A stretch of DNA of 64,000 bases from Bacteroidia bacterium (GTDB lineage: Bacteria; Bacteroidota; Bacteroidia; Flavobacteriales; Flavobacteriaceae). Made by a program: the position numbers and the translations under genes. The notes under the pieces are model-generated. The model did no database searches, was not told the origin of the DNA, and was given only the letters and a program-made list of their open reading frames with translations. The stretch lies in contig JAUIEK010000004.1 in assembly GCA_030428865.1 (NCBI GenBank), forward strand, positions 248,001 through 312,000, read 5' to 3'. Positions 47,039-55,254 of the stretch are shown here, piece after piece. Within the stretch, counting starts at the first letter, position 1. Each line of letters starts with the position of its first letter.

Positions 47039-47658
47039 TGGATGCAGTTAGTCTATCAAATAGATTGGAAAGTAACTTCAATAAATTTTTAATAACTGCT
47101 ACTAGAGTCAAAAAAGTTAGAGAGTCTGATGTTTATTTAGCTAAACGTGATGTAGATACTTTTTATGAAGGCATTTTTTTAAAAACAGTTACTTCTTTTG
47201 AATCTTTTGTAGAAGAACTTTTCATTGGTTTATTGTATGAAAAATACGATTTACCTACCAGAAAAAAAATTCAAAAAATAGCTTTTGAAGACAGAAAAAC
47301 TGTATTAAATTTTCTTTTATTAAATGGTCAAAAAAAGTACTTGGATTTACTGCCATTTGAGAAATTAAAGAAAAACTATAAAGTGTTCTACAAAGATGAA
47401 AACCCCTTTGCAGTTTTAAATGATTCTCAAAAAGATATTTTGAATCAAGTTTTTATATTGAGAAATGCTATTGCTCATAACAGTATTACTGCTAATAAAA
47501 AATTCAAAAAATTCCTTGAAGATAATCATCCAGCATTGATATCTATCAAAACACCATCTCAATTTCTACAAACATTAAACAATCCAAATCAAACTATGTT
47601 TGAGGTATACTTAATTGAACTCAATTCAATTGCAAATTCTTTTTGTAATTTCAGATGA
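47038..47658 (+). CDS. HEPN-like protein of the dnd operon
   Basis: A 206-residue all-helical protein. RNAIAH (about 142-147) matches the Rx4H motif of HEPN ribonucleases, and the rest resembles MAE_28990/RiboL-PSP-type HEPN proteins. Its start overlaps the DUF262 stop (TAATG), a pairing I recall from other genomes. If active it would cut RNA, perhaps as an abortive effector gated by DUF262. It is the last gene of the operon; only nine bases separate its stop from the convergent operon. Confidence 0.72.
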   Translation: MDAVSLSNRLESNFNKFLITATRVKKVRESDVYLAKRDVDTFYEGIFLKTVTSFESFVEELFIGLLYEKYDLPTRKKIQKIAFEDRKTVLNFLLLNGQKKYLDLLPFEKLKKNYKVFYKDENPFAVLNDSQKDILNQVFILRNAIAHNSITANKKFKKFLEDNHPALISIKTPSQFLQTLNNPNQTMFEVYLIELNSIANSFCNFR

Positions 47659-47667
47659 CTTAACCTT

Positions 47668-48444
47668 TTAAGGGATATCATTTTTATCTATTTCTTTTAA
47701 ATGTAATCTGGGTAATATGAAGTCAACCTGAAATAAATCATCTCCAAAATCATCAATATCCACATTTGTAAATAATTCGCTTAAATAAGAATAAACAGTA
47801 TTGTTTCTATTAGATAGAAAGATTAAGCTTTGGATATGACAAATAACAATTCTAGAGCTATAGTTTATAAGCTTGATTAAATTAATGGGGTTTATCAAAT
47901 TAGTATTGTATTCAATATCTTCAGGGAATTCAAAGTCACCATGGGCAAATTTATTTCTTATGTTATAAATTATTCTTATTTCCTCCTTTGGAATGTCTTT
48001 TTTGTATTCAATTAATTTCTTCTGTAAAGAGCTTTTAAATAAGACAAAGAATTGTTTTTTTAGTACCTCATATTTTGAAACAGGAAACTTTTTCAAACCT
48101 TCAAACTCTTCAACACATAGATTCACTTTTCCTTTCTTTTTGATTTGACTCTTAGAATACATCTTTGAAAGTAAGCTTTCAAACCCTCCCCATACATAAT
48201 TGAATACAGTTAATTCATTTAAGTAAAGTTGAGTGGTTTTGCCTTTAGCAACATCATATTCATATGCAGGTCTACACCATTCTCCTCCAGTTTTATCAAA
48301 TCTATTCCAGTTAAAGTCTACACTTTTAATTCCAGATGCTATCATTAACCAATTATGAACATCTTCATATCCCAATTGATTTATAATTAAAGCTAAATCA
48401 GCACTATGTTCTTGAACACATTTGAACTTATTGTATTCAAGCAT
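47668..48444 (-). CDS. Second HEPN-like protein, end of the restriction operon
   Basis: A 258-residue protein. RNKFAHG (about 163-169) again matches Rx4H of HEPN nucleases; the surrounding IIYNIRNKFAHGDFEFPED is typical of that fold. The remainder (a 150-residue N-terminal part with YVWGGFESLLSK) is not recognised. It overlaps the 160-residue gene by 8 bp and is the last gene of the minus-strand operon. It may be a toxin-like effector of the restriction half. Confidence 0.62.
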   Translation of the reverse strand: MLEYNKFKCVQEHSADLALIINQLGYEDVHNWLMIASGIKSVDFNWNRFDKTGGEWCRPAYEYDVAKGKTTQLYLNELTVFNYVWGGFESLLSKMYSKSQIKKKGKVNLCVEEFEGLKKFPVSKYEVLKKQFFVLFKSSLQKKLIEYKKDIPKEEIRIIYNIRNKFAHGDFEFPEDIEYNTNLINPINLIKLINYSSRIVICHIQSLIFLSNRNNTVYSYLSELFTNVDIDDFGDDLFQVDFILPRLHLKEIDKNDIP

Positions 48445-48919
48445 TCTTATATAAATCTATAAACATATAATGGGAGTTATCAAGTTTGCCATTTTCCCAT
48501 AATTCTTCAAGGTATGTTAAACCTCCATTAGCATATTCTTCTATTAAATTTACCACGCTAGAAATTACTTTATTTAGTTCTTCTTGCTCCATATCCTCAA
48601 GTTCATTCCAGTCAATTTGCAAATCATCTGTTTGAGTGAAAATTACCATCAACAGAAAATCTATAAGAGAAGAATCCCTTTTCCATTTCCCCATTTCTAT
48701 AAAATCTTTAGTAAGGTCTCTTGGAGGTAATGGTAATCTTTGTTTTTTCTTTATACCTAGCATCATAGCATAGATATAAATTTCATAGTAAGGTCCAAAT
48801 CTACTATAGTCTGCACTTTTGCTTCCTTTCTCTGAAAAGGCATCTAATACAGGTATTCTACTTACTGCGTATCTAGGTCTTTTAAGAAGTAAATTATTTC
48901 TAAATTCTTGACTATTCAT
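48437..48919 (-). CDS. Small unknown protein of the restriction operon
   Basis: A 160-residue, soluble, acidic protein. No family is recognised; YSRFGPYYEIYIYAMMLG (about 38-55) and LPLPPRDLTKDF are the most distinctive stretches. It sits between the SMC-like ATPase gene (one-base overlap, TAATG) and the second HEPN-like gene (8 bp overlap). This suggests a subunit of one complex. A similar middle gene accompanies SMC-like ATPases in several defence loci, but I cannot name a family. Confidence 0.75.
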   Translation of the reverse strand: MNSQEFRNNLLLKRPRYAVSRIPVLDAFSEKGSKSADYSRFGPYYEIYIYAMMLGIKKKQRLPLPPRDLTKDFIEMGKWKRDSSLIDFLLMVIFTQTDDLQIDWNELEDMEQEELNKVISSVVNLIEEYANGGLTYLEELWENGKLDNSHYMFIDLYKNA

Positions 48920-51111
48920 TATTTTCTTCTTTCAATTTTAGTGGTTCTTTCTATCTGTGGTAATTCCTCATCTACCTCATTAAGATATAATGTTTTTATT
49001 GTGCTACTTTCCAATAGCTTTTGCCCTAAATCTGTTAGTTTACCATCTAGGTCTTTGTCATATAAATCTTTCACAAGGATTATACTTTGTGGGAACACAT
49101 CTGGTATTGCCTCAAAGAAACCTTTATTAAAGGCTTTTCCAAATGCAGATAATGGTGCATCAGCTAATAGAGGATAATTGTATTGAGAAGTATTGGCAGA
49201 AATAATAGCCATTACTACTGCAAACTTTTTCATTCTCTGGAAGCCTTCAGAAGCTCCAGAAACATCATTCCCTAACTCATCTATATAATCTAACGAAATA
49301 CCACCAGAAGGTGTTTTTTCAAAGCTTAAAACACCACCTTTTATATCATTATACTTGATAAGACTTTCAAAGTGTTCGTTAGCATGACTTTCTAATAGAC
49401 TTACCATTTTGTCAAATACTCTAGCTTGAGCTTTATTAGTTGCTTCAACTAAATCTTGACTAATTTCATAGCTTATGGTATAACCTTCAGGAATATCTTT
49501 TGGTCTTAAATTAGTAATTTCTTTATCTGTATTAGTGATTTTTGTTTTAAGCTCACTAATATTATTTTGTAATCTTTCAATCTTACCAGAAGCTTGCTCT
49601 ATTCTTCTTATAGAACCTTTGTACTGGTTGATAATATCTGAAGCATTATCAGTACCTTCAGATTCTGTTCCAGCAATTAGAATATCCTTTCTTCGAGCTT
49701 TTAAAGCTTTTAATTCTGAATTGAGTTTATCTAATCTCTTTTTTAATTCAAGCTCTTTTTCTCGTGTTCTTAAAACACTTTGAGGTATAACTTCAAACTT
49801 GTTTAGAAATGGTGATGCATTAATTTGTAGGTTACCAAAAAAATCTTCTAAATCATTTTTAACAAAATTCTTTTTTGAGTCAGCTTCATTAGGTCTATTT
49901 TTTAATTTTAAAAGATAATTATGTGCATCAGAACCTTTTTCAGCAGGTCTATTACAAACATGGCAATGTTCACTTTCTATCATTTGTTGCAATGTAACTG
50001 CATCTGGTGAATCTGATGGAAGAATAGTGAAGTAATCATTTGGATTTTCAGTAGCATTTAATAATGCTCTTTTCTCATACCTTTTTTGTCTGAAGTCTTT
50101 TATTTTATCTTTAAAATCTACCACAGATTGCTCAAATCCTAAAGAAATCCAAGAGAACCCACCATCAAAAAATCTACTATTAATACCTTCTAGGAAATTA
50201 TCATAGTCTTCTTTTACACCTCGCAAAACTCTACTTTTTTGAGCAATTTTATCATCTAGTTCCTTTCTCTTTTCAGCATTTGCAAAGTTTTGTTCTAGGT
50301 CATTTTTCTCCTGTTCTGCTGTCTCATAAAGTTCTTTTTGGATATTCAGCTTTTCATTTTCCTGTTCTAACTGTGTTTCAAGAGATTTTTTTAAATCTAT
50401 TGCACTCTCTAATCTATCATTATGGTCACTAGTTGATTTGGTTTGTTTATTTAAATCATTATAAGCTTTATTAGAAATATCCTGAACAATTTTTGCAATA
50501 TCTTCATACTTACTAATATTGGTAAGTGTTCTTACAGCATCTTCAATACTAGATTTTTTTGTAAAGTCTATCATTTTATCAACCTCTTCACCCTGGAAGA
50601 AAGAATATTGTCTCAAAGTAGGCAGTATGAGTTGATTAATTATTCTATGCTTCTCTTCTGTATCATAGATAGGTTTATACTTAGGTAATACGTGGTCTGT
50701 TTTATCAACTTCAACATCATTAAGAGTTATTTGCCAACTATCAAAATCAGACAGTTTTTCACCAATTCTAGTGGCTACAAAGGATTTGATAATTTGGAAT
50801 TTATATCTACCAGTAGAGTACTCTATTTTGATACCAGTTTCAACAGAATCACCAATTGCTGTCTCATTTTTAGCTCTGTCTGATATAATCTTAACAGCAA
50901 AATCCTTTACTGGATATGTTCTTTTGTCATCTGAATTAAGAACGGTATCATAAAACAACCATAAAAAGGCATTAAAAAATTTTGATTTACCAGCCCCATT
51001 ATCTGCTACTACAATATTTACACCTTCTTCGAAGTCATACTTTGTAGTATTATAATCTCCATAATAGTTAAAGAAGTTTTTAAATGAAATGCTGTTTATA
51101 ATTGATGCCAT
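48919..51111 (-). CDS. SMC/Rad50-like ATPase with CxxC hook
   Basis: A 730-residue protein. Walker A is ADNGAGKSKFFNAF (about 36-49), coiled coils flank a central CxxC (HCHVCNRPAE, about 382-385) that resembles the Rad50 zinc hook, and the C-terminus has a signature GASEGFQRM (about 620) and Walker B LLADAPLSAF (about 650). It differs clearly from the DndD upstream on the other strand. It probably forms a DNA-clamping motor for the restriction half. No nuclease motif is seen in it. Confidence 0.87.
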   Translation of the reverse strand: MASIINSISFKNFFNYYGDYNTTKYDFEEGVNIVVADNGAGKSKFFNAFLWLFYDTVLNSDDKRTYPVKDFAVKIISDRAKNETAIGDSVETGIKIEYSTGRYKFQIIKSFVATRIGEKLSDFDSWQITLNDVEVDKTDHVLPKYKPIYDTEEKHRIINQLILPTLRQYSFFQGEEVDKMIDFTKKSSIEDAVRTLTNISKYEDIAKIVQDISNKAYNDLNKQTKSTSDHNDRLESAIDLKKSLETQLEQENEKLNIQKELYETAEQEKNDLEQNFANAEKRKELDDKIAQKSRVLRGVKEDYDNFLEGINSRFFDGGFSWISLGFEQSVVDFKDKIKDFRQKRYEKRALLNATENPNDYFTILPSDSPDAVTLQQMIESEHCHVCNRPAEKGSDAHNYLLKLKNRPNEADSKKNFVKNDLEDFFGNLQINASPFLNKFEVIPQSVLRTREKELELKKRLDKLNSELKALKARRKDILIAGTESEGTDNASDIINQYKGSIRRIEQASGKIERLQNNISELKTKITNTDKEITNLRPKDIPEGYTISYEISQDLVEATNKAQARVFDKMVSLLESHANEHFESLIKYNDIKGGVLSFEKTPSGGISLDYIDELGNDVSGASEGFQRMKKFAVVMAIISANTSQYNYPLLADAPLSAFGKAFNKGFFEAIPDVFPQSIILVKDLYDKDLDGKLTDLGQKLLESSTIKTLYLNEVDEELPQIERTTKIERRK

Positions 51112-51115
51112 ATTA

Positions 51116-51331
51116 TTATCCTATATTATGTACTTTTTTAATCTTTTTGTAAATCATTGAGCTATTCAAATGATTATCATTCTCATTAATAATGACTGAT
51201 AATACTTCTATAATCTTTTTGTTGTAGGGTGAATTTGTAGTCAAGTCTTGAAGGTCATTCTCTTTAATATCATACTTTTCCATTAAATCTGGGTCTGATA
51301 GTATTTCTTTTAGTATGTCATTTCTTTCCAT
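51116..51331 (-). CDS. Small unknown protein of the restriction operon
   Basis: A 71-residue acidic protein (EILSDPDLMEKYDIKENDLQDL). It starts one base after the helicase stop codon and ends four bases before the ATPase start, so it is translated as part of the operon. It lacks membrane segments. It may be a small adaptor; no family recognised. Confidence 0.7.
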   Translation of the reverse strand: MERNDILKEILSDPDLMEKYDIKENDLQDLTTNSPYNKKIIEVLSVIINENDNHLNSSMIYKKIKKVHNIG

Positions 51332-51332
51332 A

Positions 51333-53534
51333 TTATAAATCGTTAATTATGGTATCTAAATCTAAGTTATATTTTCTACAAACACTTATTAACGTGTCTT
51401 TTGAGTCATAGAAATTCATTGATAGGCTTGAAAAATATGCAACTCTATTTAATTCATTTCGGACTAGATTCTTTTCTATATTAAAAAAATCACTTGTATA
51501 TGATTCTAGCTTTGGTATTACTACCATATCATATATTGTTGAATAAGCCTTGTCTTTATGCTTTCTTAAGAGCCTACCTCTTCTTTGAATAAACTGTCTA
51601 GGGTTGCCTGTACTGCTTGCAAAAATGCCTATTTCAGCCCTTGGTACATCAACACCTTCATCTAACATTTTCATTGCAAAAAGGATTTCTATTTTTCCAT
51701 CTTCAAAACCTTTCAAGATGTCATTTAAATCTTGGTCTTCAGAAGTGTAGGAGTTTATTTTTATATCTGGAAAATCTTTATGCACTCTTTTCAAATACTC
51801 ATTTAATATTTTAGTTGATTCACCTTCTTCATTATTTGCGTACCCCTCTGGAATGTATGCAAAGATATATTTGTCTTTACCAGTTTTCTTTAATTCTTCA
51901 ACTATAGAACTAAATAAGTCTATTTTATTATGAGCTTTATGAATGATATTTTTTCTTTTCAATAAAAGTATTTCTACCATTGGGTCATCTCTAAAAACAC
52001 CATTTTTAAAGTCAAAATATTTTAATAGGCGTTTAGAAATAATGGAGTATTCATCAAATTCTCCTTCAGTTAATTCCACAATTATTGGATAGTACTTATA
52101 ACCAGTAAGAAAGCCAAACTCCATCGCTTTCTCCATACTAAAATTATATGTATAGGGAGGGCTGTCATTGAAGAAATGGTCTATTATACGAGTTCCTTCT
52201 GGGTCATAAATTCTCTTTGGGGTTGCAGACAAACCAATTTTTCTGTTAACATCAATATTAGATAGTTTATTTTTAATATTATTTGCTCCCATATTGTGGG
52301 CTTCATCAGCAATTAGAAGAAATTCTGATTGAATTTTTTTGTAAAGATTTTGAAATCTATCTAATGTGAAACTGCCATAAGTAGAAATTATGACCAAGTC
52401 TTCTTTAAGCCCCCAAGAAAAATTACTACAGTAGTTGGCAAAGTCTTTTTCCCAATTATTTCCACCACCTACTTTTAAAATATTACGAAAATTGAAGGAC
52501 TTTACTTCCTCTTCCCATTGGTTTAATAAAGCTATAGAAGGAACTAGTATTATAGCTCTATAGTTTCCTTCATTAGTATATATATTTAGTAAACAATTTA
52601 GTGAGGTTATGGTCTTACCAGTTCCTGTAGCCATTGCAAAAACTCCTGTATAGTTATTTTTTTTCCAAGCTATATAGGCATCCTTTTGATAGTCTCTTGG
52701 TCCTTGTGGAAAAGGAAATCTAGGAGTATTTATTATTTCTTCAAGTTTAGCCTCAAATCTTTCTCTTTTCCTATTGAATATAGTTTTAACTTTTGAACCA
52801 TAAATATCATTTCCAAGTTTTAGAGAGTCATCTAATAAGTCATTAATATTCTTATCTTTACCTATTGAATTAATTACAACTTCTATTTGCTGTTTATCTA
52901 TGTAATTATAGCTCTTATGTTCCTTATTTATTATTAATTCAAACTGCTTTTTGTCTTCTTCTATAATAGCTTTTGCTACACCACTAACCCAAGGAGCATT
53001 TACTTGAAAACTTTCAGAATTTTTTAAAAGTGCTGGAAGGGTGAAGTTAATACTCCCTTCGGTGCTTAAATATGTTTCACCGTCATAAAGAAGCATTTTT
53101 TTTCTATGAGCTAGATTCGTACCATTAAATTTTACAGGAACAATAACAAGTCTGCCTTCTTTAAGTAAATACTTTAAACAGTCGAAGAAATGTTTCCCTT
53201 CTTGACTTAAATTACTTTCTAATTCAGCCAAGTCTCCAAATATATCTAGTACTTTATCTTCATTATTAATTTTAGTGTTCTCTATTAAATTCTTATAGTC
53301 AGATTCACTATAAACATGATTAGTTACTAATCTCATTTTTCCGCCATTAAAGATAAATTCAGCAATACTGTGAGATAATACTTTTATAGCATTAGAACTA
53401 AAATATCCTAATAAGAGGTCAATGTTTTTTGAAATAGGAAAAGCCTCTTCATAAAACTCTAAGGGAATATGAACAGAATCTGAACTATATTTAAAGGTTA
53501 ATGGAAATACTATGTCCCTGAAGCTCTTCTTCAT
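51333..53534 (-). CDS. PLD-nuclease/DEAH helicase restriction enzyme
   Basis: A 733-residue protein. The N-terminus is PLD-like: HRKKMLLYD (about 141-149) followed by EGSINFT (about 157-163). The helicase has Walker A ATGTGKT (about 302-308), DEAH in IADEAHNMG (about 407), SAT in GLSATPKR and motif VI QRRGRLLRK (about 651). I recall the TIGRFAM family for Dnd-linked restriction enzymes having this make-up; the match is not verified. It should cut DNA that lacks phosphorothioates. It is the first gene of the minus-strand operon. Confidence 0.85.
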   Translation of the reverse strand: MKKSFRDIVFPLTFKYSSDSVHIPLEFYEEAFPISKNIDLLLGYFSSNAIKVLSHSIAEFIFNGGKMRLVTNHVYSESDYKNLIENTKINNEDKVLDIFGDLAELESNLSQEGKHFFDCLKYLLKEGRLVIVPVKFNGTNLAHRKKMLLYDGETYLSTEGSINFTLPALLKNSESFQVNAPWVSGVAKAIIEEDKKQFELIINKEHKSYNYIDKQQIEVVINSIGKDKNINDLLDDSLKLGNDIYGSKVKTIFNRKRERFEAKLEEIINTPRFPFPQGPRDYQKDAYIAWKKNNYTGVFAMATGTGKTITSLNCLLNIYTNEGNYRAIILVPSIALLNQWEEEVKSFNFRNILKVGGGNNWEKDFANYCSNFSWGLKEDLVIISTYGSFTLDRFQNLYKKIQSEFLLIADEAHNMGANNIKNKLSNIDVNRKIGLSATPKRIYDPEGTRIIDHFFNDSPPYTYNFSMEKAMEFGFLTGYKYYPIIVELTEGEFDEYSIISKRLLKYFDFKNGVFRDDPMVEILLLKRKNIIHKAHNKIDLFSSIVEELKKTGKDKYIFAYIPEGYANNEEGESTKILNEYLKRVHKDFPDIKINSYTSEDQDLNDILKGFEDGKIEILFAMKMLDEGVDVPRAEIGIFASSTGNPRQFIQRRGRLLRKHKDKAYSTIYDMVVIPKLESYTSDFFNIEKNLVRNELNRVAYFSSLSMNFYDSKDTLISVCRKYNLDLDTIINDL

Positions 53535-54058
53535 AAATTTAACAGTCTAATCAAATTTCTGAAAATTTGATTAATAATAAAAGGGACGAAGTAAAACTAA
53601 TCATATTAAGGCTTAAAAAAAATATATAATAAAAAATTTTGCTCCTTAATTCTGTGCATGTGATTGTACCTATACAAACACCCCCTTTATCTAAATTTTC
53701 TAACATTCCCCCACCCCAATCTGACAGAGAATCAATTTTTTGAGGGAGTATACCTACTTTTTCAATCCTATGAGTATTTTTTAGCTACATGGATTTTTCA
53801 AATCTGAGCTAATCTTTTACTCTATCCGTAGTATCCATTTTCCTTTTAGAGCTTAAAAATATCTATAGATTTTACTTTCTAACCCAACCCCTCACTCAAG
53901 CTCACAGAGGCACCCACTAAATACCCTCACAAATCTGTGCAAATGAATCCCATTTGTGCCTGATTCTATTCTAATTCCATTTCATTCAAGGTGATAGTTG
54001 TAATGATGTGTTATTTGGAATATTCATTCAGGTTTTATCAACTCGAAAATTTAAAATC
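53535..54058. other. Intergenic region between the divergent restriction operon and element genes
   Basis: This 524 bp region holds the perfect 26 bp palindrome at 53548-53573, 14 bp before the helicase start codon. The remaining part has C-rich patches (CACCCCCTTT; CCCCCACCCC) unlike the rest of the island and no open frame of note. It may contain an origin or regulatory region. An in-frame ATG at 54008 could start the next gene but is judged too early. Confidence 0.6.
53548..53573. promoter_or_regulatory. Perfect palindrome before the restriction operon
   Basis: TAATCAAATTT (53548-53558), spacer CTGA, and AAATTTGATTA (53563-53573) are exact inverted repeats. Position just upstream of the minus-strand start codon suggests an operator. 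On the minus strand it contains GAAATTTG, near the -7 consensus. Confidence 0.7.
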
Positions 54059-54469
54059 ATGGTTAGAATTATTGGCTACCAACAAAGAGAAAATGAAGAT
54101 GGTACTTCATTTTTTGTACTAGAATTACAAGGAGGTATTGAAATGTTACTTTCAAAAGAAACGGGGCAGTTTTATGCTACTGCTAAAAAGGCTTATGTTA
54201 CCTCAACATTTGATGAGGTTACTTGTAAGGCTCTTGTAGGTTCAGAAATTCCTGGAAGTATTTCCAAGAAAGAAGTAGAACCTTATACTTATGTAGTAAG
54301 GGAAACAGGAGAAGAATTGGTGCTTACTCATAGATGGGTATATGTACCTGAAGAAACTTCAACTACTACATCTAAGGAGTCTCACAGCCCTGCACAAGCC
54401 TTTAGCCCTAATGTAGAGGCATTTTCTCAAAATGGAGTTCATCAATTAGAAGATGAATTGGCTGTTTAA
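54059..54469 (+). CDS. Hypothetical element protein
   Basis: A 136-residue protein starting MVRIIGYQQRENEDG. An in-frame ATG at 54008 adds 17 hydrophobic residues and is not preferred. Compact beta-rich sequence (VLELQGGIEMLLSKETGQFYAT) with no recognised family; proteins of this look often accompany RadC-like genes in Bacteroidota elements. It is followed by the second 47 bp inverted repeat. Confidence 0.7.
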   Translation: MVRIIGYQQRENEDGTSFFVLELQGGIEMLLSKETGQFYATAKKAYVTSTFDEVTCKALVGSEIPGSISKKEVEPYTYVVRETGEELVLTHRWVYVPEETSTTTSKESHSPAQAFSPNVEAFSQNGVHQLEDELAV

Positions 54470-54481
54470 CCCAATTTGAAA

Positions 54482-54528
54482 CGTCTGGAATTGGTACTTG
54501 TATATACTATGGGTACGAAGACTAGACG
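54482..54528. repeat. 47 bp inverted repeat, copy B
   Basis: Arms CGTCTGGAATTGGTAC (54482-54497) and GTACGAAGACTAGACG (54513-54528) flank a 15-base TATA-rich spacer. The match extends two bases outward (AAA/TTT). The right arm agrees with copy A at 14 of 16 bases. It lies 21 bp before the RadC-like gene. Confidence 0.7.
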
Positions 54529-54548
54529 TTTCATTAATTCAGTTTATT

Positions 54549-54986
54549 ATGAAGAAAGTTTCAGAAATAAATGTATCATACTCTAGTGATAGCAATAACA
54601 AGGTGTTCATTAAAAATAGTGATGCTGCCTATAATTTAGTACTAGCCCATTGGAATAATAATACTATTGAATTTCAAGAAGAAGTAAAGGTACTATTGCT
54701 CAATAGGGCTAACAGAGTGTTAGGGATTTATGACCTCTCAAAAGGAGGTGTTTCTAGCAGTACAGTAGATATTAAAATTGTATTGAGCGTAGCCTTAAAG
54801 TGCCATGCTTCAAATATAATTTTGGTTCATAATCACCCTTCTGGAAATTTAAAACCAAGTAAGAATGATATTAGCCTAACAAAGAAGTTAAAAAAGGCTT
54901 GTGGGTATGTAGATATTGTGATGCTAGACCATTTGATAATATCCAAAGAGGGATATTACAGTTTTAAAGATGTAGGAGAGTTGTAA
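54549..54986 (+). CDS. RadC-like JAB domain protein
   Basis: A 145-residue JAMM/MPN+ protein: HNHPSGNLKPSKND (about 95-108) supplies the metal-binding HxH and Asp. ATG at 54549 is chosen; an upstream in-frame ATG at 54498 lies inside the inverted repeat. It lacks the helix-hairpin-helix part of chromosomal RadC, as in many mobile-element versions. The family has no settled activity. Confidence 0.88.
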   Translation: MKKVSEINVSYSSDSNNKVFIKNSDAAYNLVLAHWNNNTIEFQEEVKVLLLNRANRVLGIYDLSKGGVSSSTVDIKIVLSVALKCHASNIILVHNHPSGNLKPSKNDISLTKKLKKACGYVDIVMLDHLIISKEGYYSFKDVGEL

Positions 54987-55104
54987 CTAGTTTTATTTAC
55001 TCTATTATGGTAGTAGTTTTTCAAAAATTGTATGTGTGAAAGAGTGTAAAATACCCCTAAATGAGCTATTTTTTAGTCTCACCTGATTTTGTAGATATTA
55101 TATT

Positions 55105-55218
55105 ATAGCCAAATTTTATCAAAAATAGGATGATTTTAGAGCTAGAACATTAGGTATATTATTTATGCTAATGTCCTTGAGGGATTTACAGCCAAAACTA
55201 ACTAATAGCCAAATTTTA
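55105..55218. repeat. 14 bp direct repeats 100 bp apart
   Basis: ATAGCCAAATTTTA occurs at 55105-55118 and 55205-55218, in the 268 bp gap before the next gene. No other structure is clear in the gap. They could be regulatory or a trace of duplication. Confidence 0.5.
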
Positions 55219-55254
55219 GTTTCATCTTTTCTTATATTGCTAAAAAAATGAAAC

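Noticed and set aside
48908..49177. An 89-codon plus-strand frame over the SMC-like gene.
   Set aside because: It is the antisense shadow of a well-supported ATPase C-terminus.
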